17,753 bases of DNA from Elusimicrobiota bacterium (lineage in GTDB: Bacteria > Elusimicrobiota > Elusimicrobia > O2-12-FULL-59-9): the NCBI GenBank assembly GCA_016206405.1, contig JACQRQ010000187.1:1-17753 (forward strand), written 5' to 3'. Positions 14,249-17,753 of this stretch are shown piece after piece. The first letter of the stretch is position 1, and each line of letters begins with the position of its first letter. Position numbers and translations under genes: made by a program. The notes under the pieces are model-generated. The model worked only from the letters and a program-made list of their open reading frames with translations, had not been told where the DNA came from and searched no databases.

Positions 14249-15404
14249 TTTTCGCGGAGGGCTGGGCGCGGCCGGAGCTTCGCCGCTGGCGGTCCAAGTG
14301 CCGCGAGCTCTGCGCGCGGCCGTCGTGGCCGCTCTGATTTTGACGCCGGCGGCCGGTGGGTTGAACGCCAAGGTTTTAGACGACACGGTGGCGACCGTCA
14401 ACGGCAAGCCGATCCTGCTGTCGGAATACCAAAAGCGCCTGGAGAGCATCATCGCCTACTACCGCAAGGCGTCGCCCGGGATTTTGCGCTCCACGTCGGC
14501 GGTGTCGGAGCTCAAGACCAAGGTGCTCGATCAAATCGTCGATGACGCCATTTTGGCCCAGGAGGCCCAGCGCCAGAGCATCAAGGTGCGCGCCCGCGAG
14601 CTGCAAAACGGCGTGGATGAAGTCAAGGGCAAGTTCAGGCGGGACGCGGAGGGCAACGCCCTTCCGGACGAGGAAGGCGAAGCCGCTTTTCAGAAAGAGC
14701 TTAAGCAGGAAGGCCTGAACTACGAGCAGTTCGAGGACAGGATCCGCAATCAAATCATGATCCGCAAGCTCATCGACAAGGCGATCAAGCCCGAGGTGGA
14801 AGTCCCCAAGGATTCAGACGTCCAGGAGTATTTCAAGCGGATTCAGTTCGTGGTGGATGGCGGCACCGGCGCCCTGGAAGGGATGTCCGAGCGCGAGGCT
14901 CAGGAAACGCGCCTGGTCGTGCAGCAGATCAAGGAAGCCACCTCCGAAAGAATTCGGGCCAGGCACATTTTGATCGAATTGCCTCCCAAAGCCTCGCTCG
15001 TGGAAAAGTCGCAGGCGCTCAATAAAATCAAGGATATTCAAAAAGACCTGGAGGACGGCGAAGATTTCGCCGAGCTGGCCCGGGCGCATTCCGAGGACCC
15101 GGGCAGCGCGCAGAGGGGCGGGGATTTGGGCCCCATCATCCGGGGCATGATGGTTCCCGAATTTGAGAAGGCCGCCTTCGCCCTGGCCGTCGGGGAAATC
15201 AGCGATATCGTGCAGACGGAGTTCGGCTATCATATCATCCGGGTGGAGGAAAAAAAGGCCGCTCAGAAATTGAATTTTCAGGATGTCAAAGAGGAGATGC
15301 GGCAATTCCTCTACAATTCGAAGCTGCAGAAAAAACTGGAAGAACTGGTCCTCGCGTTAAGAAGAACCGCCAAAATAGAAGTATTCTTGCCCAAAGAAGA
15401 TTGA
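14232..15404 (+). CDS. SurA-like periplasmic peptidyl-prolyl isomerase
   Basis: A periplasmic chaperone/isomerase, likely helping outer-membrane or secreted proteins fold. It has 390 residues from the ATG at 14232. A signal peptide covers about 1-46: residues 12-30 come from the 56-bp repeat (AAGASPLAVQVPRALRAA), then a hydrophobic core VVAALILTPAAGG and likely cleavage after GLNA. The mature part starts VLDDTVATVNGKPILLSEYQ, typical of SurA N-terminal domains. A parvulin domain spans about 243-337 (RARHILIELP, ELARAHSEDPGSAQRGGDLG, FGYHIIRVEE). The gene overlaps the first isomerase by 17 bp, implying coupled expression. Unlike the first, no lipobox is seen. Confidence 0.9.
   Translation: MKNFIDFRGGLGAAGASPLAVQVPRALRAAVVAALILTPAAGGLNAKVLDDTVATVNGKPILLSEYQKRLESIIAYYRKASPGILRSTSAVSELKTKVLDQIVDDAILAQEAQRQSIKVRARELQNGVDEVKGKFRRDAEGNALPDEEGEAAFQKELKQEGLNYEQFEDRIRNQIMIRKLIDKAIKPEVEVPKDSDVQEYFKRIQFVVDGGTGALEGMSEREAQETRLVVQQIKEATSERIRARHILIELPPKASLVEKSQALNKIKDIQKDLEDGEDFAELARAHSEDPGSAQRGGDLGPIIRGMMVPEFEKAAFALAVGEISDIVQTEFGYHIIRVEEKKAAQKLNFQDVKEEMRQFLYNSKLQKKLEELVLALRRTAKIEVFLPKED
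14266..14321 (+). repeat. 56-bp palindromic repeat, copy 4
   Basis: Differs from the consensus at one site (CGCCGCTGG instead of CGCCACTGG). It is in the same reading frame as copies 2 and 3 and again ends directly before the signal-peptide hydrophobic core, this time of the second isomerase. Confidence 0.9.
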
Positions 15405-15406
15405 CC

Positions 15407-16330
15407 ATGGGCCGGCCGCTCATCGCCGTTTCCATGGGCGATCCCGAAGGGATCGGGCCGGAGGTGGTCGTCAAGGCGTTGCGCCGCCGCGAGGTTCAGC
15501 GCGCTTGCCGTCCGCTCCTCATCGGCCTGCCGTCCGTCTTCAAGCGCTGCGGTTGGAAAGAGGGCTTGGCGCCGGTGCTGCCTATCGGCCTGGACTCCGC
15601 CTTTCCTTTTGCCGAGAGCGAAAGGGGCGCCCTTTCTTTCAAGGCCTTCAGTTTGGGAGCGCGATTGGCGCTGCGGGGAAGAGCGCGGGCCGTCGTGACC
15701 GCGCCGATTTCAAAGACCGCTTGGAAAAAAGCGGGAATCGCCTATCCCGACCATACCTCTTACCTTGAAAAAGCCGCCGGGGTCCCGCATGTGGAAATGG
15801 CGTTTGCGGCCGGAAACCTGAGGGCCGTGGTGGTGACCCGCCACAGGTCCCTTTTAAACGCGATCCGCGATTTGAGCGTCGAAAAAGTCGTTCAAGTCGC
15901 GAGCCTGTTCGCGCGCTCTTTTTTCAGGGCCTCGAAGCTGGTTCTTTGCGGGCTGAATCCGCATGCCGGAGAGGGGGGGCTTTTCGGCGGCGAAGAGGAA
16001 AGGATTTTGAGGCCGGCGGCCGCGCTATTAAGGAAGAGGGGGATTCAAATCGACGGCCCCGTCGCGGCCGACAGCGCCTGGGAACAACACTATAAAGGAA
16101 GGTACGACGGCTTGGTGGCCCTCTACCACGACCAGGCCCTGATGCCGCTTAAAGTCGCGGCTTCCGGCAAGATCGTCAACTGGACCATCGGCTTGCCGAT
16201 GATCCGCACGTCCCCGGCCCACGGAACCGCCTTCGACATCGCCGGCAAAGGCGTCGCCGACCCTTCCTCCATGATCGAGGCGATCCTCTTCGCGGCCGAA
16301 TTATCTCGCCGAAACACCCTGAAATACTAG
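15407..16330 (+). CDS. pdxA: 4-hydroxythreonine-4-phosphate dehydrogenase
   Basis: Oxidises 4-phosphohydroxy-L-threonine with NAD in DXP-dependent vitamin B6 synthesis; the product is used by PdxJ. It has 307 residues, slightly shorter than the 329 of E. coli. It begins with SMGDPEGIGPEV. It carries APISKTAW and PDHTSYLEKA (His116, substrate contact). The three metal-binding histidines are His146 (TRHRSL), His186 (GLNPHAGEGG) and His241 (LYHDQALMPLK). TSPAHGTAFDIAGKG closes the set. The ATG is 2 nt after the isomerase stop; a TTG at 15401 is an alternative that I consider less likely. pdxJ is not in the window. Confidence 0.95.
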   Translation: MGRPLIAVSMGDPEGIGPEVVVKALRRREVQRACRPLLIGLPSVFKRCGWKEGLAPVLPIGLDSAFPFAESERGALSFKAFSLGARLALRGRARAVVTAPISKTAWKKAGIAYPDHTSYLEKAAGVPHVEMAFAAGNLRAVVVTRHRSLLNAIRDLSVEKVVQVASLFARSFFRASKLVLCGLNPHAGEGGLFGGEEERILRPAAALLRKRGIQIDGPVAADSAWEQHYKGRYDGLVALYHDQALMPLKVAASGKIVNWTIGLPMIRTSPAHGTAFDIAGKGVADPSSMIEAILFAAELSRRNTLKY

Positions 16331-16533
16331 CCTGAATTCTGCAATTGAGGCGAAATTGCCGTCTCAAGGCGCCGTACACAATTATGCAGAATTCCCCGCA
16401 GGGCGTGCAGCGTTGGCGCTCTGCGACAATGCTGCACGAGGTTGCCCAGGGCGAAGCCCATCCTGCGCACTGCGCAGGGAATTCCCAAACTGGGGAATTG
16501 GGGCTAGTCCGAAATCCGGGGCAGATGCGCCGT
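16331..16533. other. Intergenic stretch of consecutive hairpins between convergent genes
   Basis: No gene is supported here. The 203 bp contain four inverted repeats in series: 16334-16347 with 16379-16394 (outer GAATTCTGCA/TGCAGAATTC), 16404-16415 with 16427-16438 (GTGCAGC/GCTGCAC core, one G-T pair), 16462-16468 with 16472-16478 (CCTGCGC/GCGCAGG) and 16480-16486 with 16493-16499 (AATTCCC/GGGAATT). None is followed by a T run, so they are not standard intrinsic terminators. They could act as a two-way terminator, a structured RNA or remnants of a small mobile element. Confidence 0.6.
16334..16394. repeat. Inverted repeat (10-15 bp arms) after pdxA
   Basis: GAATTCTGCA at 16334-16343 and TGCAGAATTC at 16385-16394 are perfect complements. 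Pairing continues with AATTG and CAATT, interrupted by one bulged base. The left arm starts 3 nt after the pdxA stop. A smaller GGC/GCC hairpin is nested inside. Confidence 0.7.
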
Positions 16534-17753
16534 TTAACCCAGGACCATTCCCAGCGGGACCGCCCAAAGGCGGTCCCCCAGCCTCACCGCGGCTTCGCCG
16601 TTGTACGCGAGAATGGCGGCTCGGCAGCGGGGAGTCGCCGCGAGGAAAGCCCTCAACCCCGAGAGTTCCTTATCGTTCCATCGGGTTGCCGACTTCACTT
16701 CAATGGCAAGGCAATCGCGGCCGGCCTCAATCACGAAATCCACCTCGTGGCGGCCTTGGACGTTCCAGAAAGCCAGCCGCGCCTGCGGCCAATGGGCTGC
16801 GAGGATGGCCTCAAGGTTTTGGCCGGCATAGGTTTCGAACAGGGCGCCTGCCAGCGGATCCCCGGCGATCGCGGCCGGCGACCCGATGCCGGCCAAGTAG
16901 CAGGCAAGTCCGGAATCCGATATATAAATTTTTGGGGATTTAATAAGCCGGGAAGCACGGTTGGAGAGAAACGGTTCCAGGCGGCGGATCACGAAGGATG
17001 CTTCCATGAGTCCCAGATACCGGGCGGCCGTCGTCGCCTTGAGCTTCGCGTCGCGGGCCAATTCGCTGGGCGATAGGAGATTGCCGCCGCGCATCGCCGC
17101 AAGGCGCATAAGGCGCCGGAATGTCAGAAGATCGGCCACTTGGCTGAGGTCGCGGATATCCCGTTCCAGATAGGTCTGCTCATAGCCTTTGAACCAAAGC
17201 GAAACGTCGCGCAACCCTCCGAGCGCCACGGGGGGCATGCCTCCTTCGAATATTTCTTTCGCGGCGATTGGCGGCCAGCGTCCTTGCCTGGGCCAATGCG
17301 CGGATTCAAAGAATGCTTTTAGAACAGGCGGCGTCTTGCCGGCTCCCATCGTTTCACGTCGCGAAAAGGGGCTCAGGGCCAGGTAAACCGCGCGGCCGGC
17401 CAAGCTCTCGGAAACATTCCTCAGCAGAGCGAAGTTCGCTGAACCGGAGAGAAGAAAGCGTCCCGGCCGGCGGTTTTGATCCACCGCGCGCTTGACCGCG
17501 ACCAGCAGCTCGGGGCAGCGTTGGGCCTCGTCGATCGTCAGCGGTTCGGGGGAATTAAGCATCCCGTCCGGATCGTTGCGGGCCGCTTGAAGCTGGGCGA
17601 AGTCGTCCAAGGAAACATAGCGGCGCCTTTTAAATCTAGGGTCTTCGCCAAGCAGGGTGCTCTTGCCGGCTTGCCGCATTCCGGTCAACACCACGACCGG
17701 CATATCCACTAAGGCGTTTTGGATGACGGGCGCGATGTCGCGGGGGCGGTAGA
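16534..17753 (-). CDS. AAA ATPase with DUF4143 (5' end outside window)
   Basis: A member of the common ATPase + DUF4143 family, whose cellular role is not well defined. The frame stays open to the window edge, with about 14 codons (YRPRDIAPVIQNAL) before the GTG at 17709, so that GTG is internal and the true start lies just outside. It has Walker A GMRQAGKST, Walker B-like LTIDEAQ, the sensor segment FLLSGSANFALL and LSPFSRRE. The DUF4143 part includes YLERDIRDLSQV, a winged-helix-like section and ISDSGLACYLAGI. The C-terminal EVDFVIE and AIEVKSA resemble a PD-(D/E)XK nuclease-fold core. It is convergent with pdxA. Genes of this family are often accessory and mobile. Confidence 0.9.
   Translation of the reverse strand, partial: YRPRDIAPVIQNALVDMPVVVLTGMRQAGKSTLLGEDPRFKRRRYVSLDDFAQLQAARNDPDGMLNSPEPLTIDEAQRCPELLVAVKRAVDQNRRPGRFLLSGSANFALLRNVSESLAGRAVYLALSPFSRRETMGAGKTPPVLKAFFESAHWPRQGRWPPIAAKEIFEGGMPPVALGGLRDVSLWFKGYEQTYLERDIRDLSQVADLLTFRRLMRLAAMRGGNLLSPSELARDAKLKATTAARYLGLMEASFVIRRLEPFLSNRASRLIKSPKIYISDSGLACYLAGIGSPAAIAGDPLAGALFETYAGQNLEAILAAHWPQARLAFWNVQGRHEVDFVIEAGRDCLAIEVKSATRWNDKELSGLRAFLAATPRCRAAILAYNGEAAVRLGDRLWAVPLGMVLG
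16556..16577. repeat. Perfect 9-bp hairpin in the 3' end of the ATPase gene
   Basis: GGGACCGCC and GGCGGTCCC are separated by CAAA. The hairpin lies inside the last codons (GDRLWAVPLG) of the ATPase, about 20 nt before its stop. It has no T run on either strand, and may slow 3' decay or be a chance structure. Confidence 0.6.

Noticed and set aside
16345..17076. Plus-strand open frame over the hairpin region and the antisense of the ATPase.
   Set aside because: It has no recognisable domain and overlaps a well-supported gene on the other strand; I see no transposase motif in it.

Overview
The window is a GC-rich stretch of bacterial chromosome made of ordinary, densely packed housekeeping genes, with one unusual short repeat family running through it. 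The cell is probably diderm: it has a class A penicillin-binding protein, a lipoprotein-type and a secreted peptidyl-prolyl isomerase, and system II cytochrome c biogenesis. The gene mix (DUF1805 protein, mfd followed by tandem SurA/PrsA-like isomerases and pdxA) would fit an uncultured lineage such as Elusimicrobiota, but that placement is a low-confidence guess from composition and context only.

Layout. Positions 1-968 (minus) hold most of an FAD-dependent glycerol-3-phosphate dehydrogenase, cut by the window edge. Positions 1052-2197 (minus) encode an orphan membrane histidine kinase. A bifunctional PBP1A (2293-4500, plus) diverges from the kinase and converges, with only 4 bp between stop codons, on alanine racemase (4505-5560, minus). 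Both of these act in peptidoglycan synthesis. From a compact divergent promoter region (5561-5621) a long plus-strand cluster starts: resB and ccsA (cytochrome c heme delivery and ligation), hemA and hemC (early tetrapyrrole synthesis), a DUF1805 protein, mfd (transcription-coupled repair), two parvulin-type isomerases and pdxA (vitamin B6). The heme-supply and heme-use genes sit together, so one promoter could coordinate cytochrome c maturation with heme precursor synthesis. A 203-bp intergenic stretch full of hairpins separates pdxA from a convergent DUF4143-type AAA ATPase (16534 to the window end, minus), which looks like a mobile accessory gene.

Two signals are not explained by the gene list. 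First, a 56-bp element with 8-bp direct ends and an imperfect internal palindrome occurs four times (6329, 13338, 13386, 14266), always inside coding sequence. It has no stop codon in any of six frames, adds 48 bp (16 codons) per copy, and in the two isomerases sits just before the hydrophobic core of the signal peptide. In ResB it is read in a different frame. Second, genes that begin a transcription unit have a -10-like hexamer (TAAAAT or TATACT, also TATTTT) ending 6-8 nt before the ATG and little or no Shine-Dalgarno, whereas several internal genes have good Shine-Dalgarno sites. This suggests leaderless transcription of the lead genes. No tRNA, rRNA, CRISPR array or complete insertion sequence was seen.
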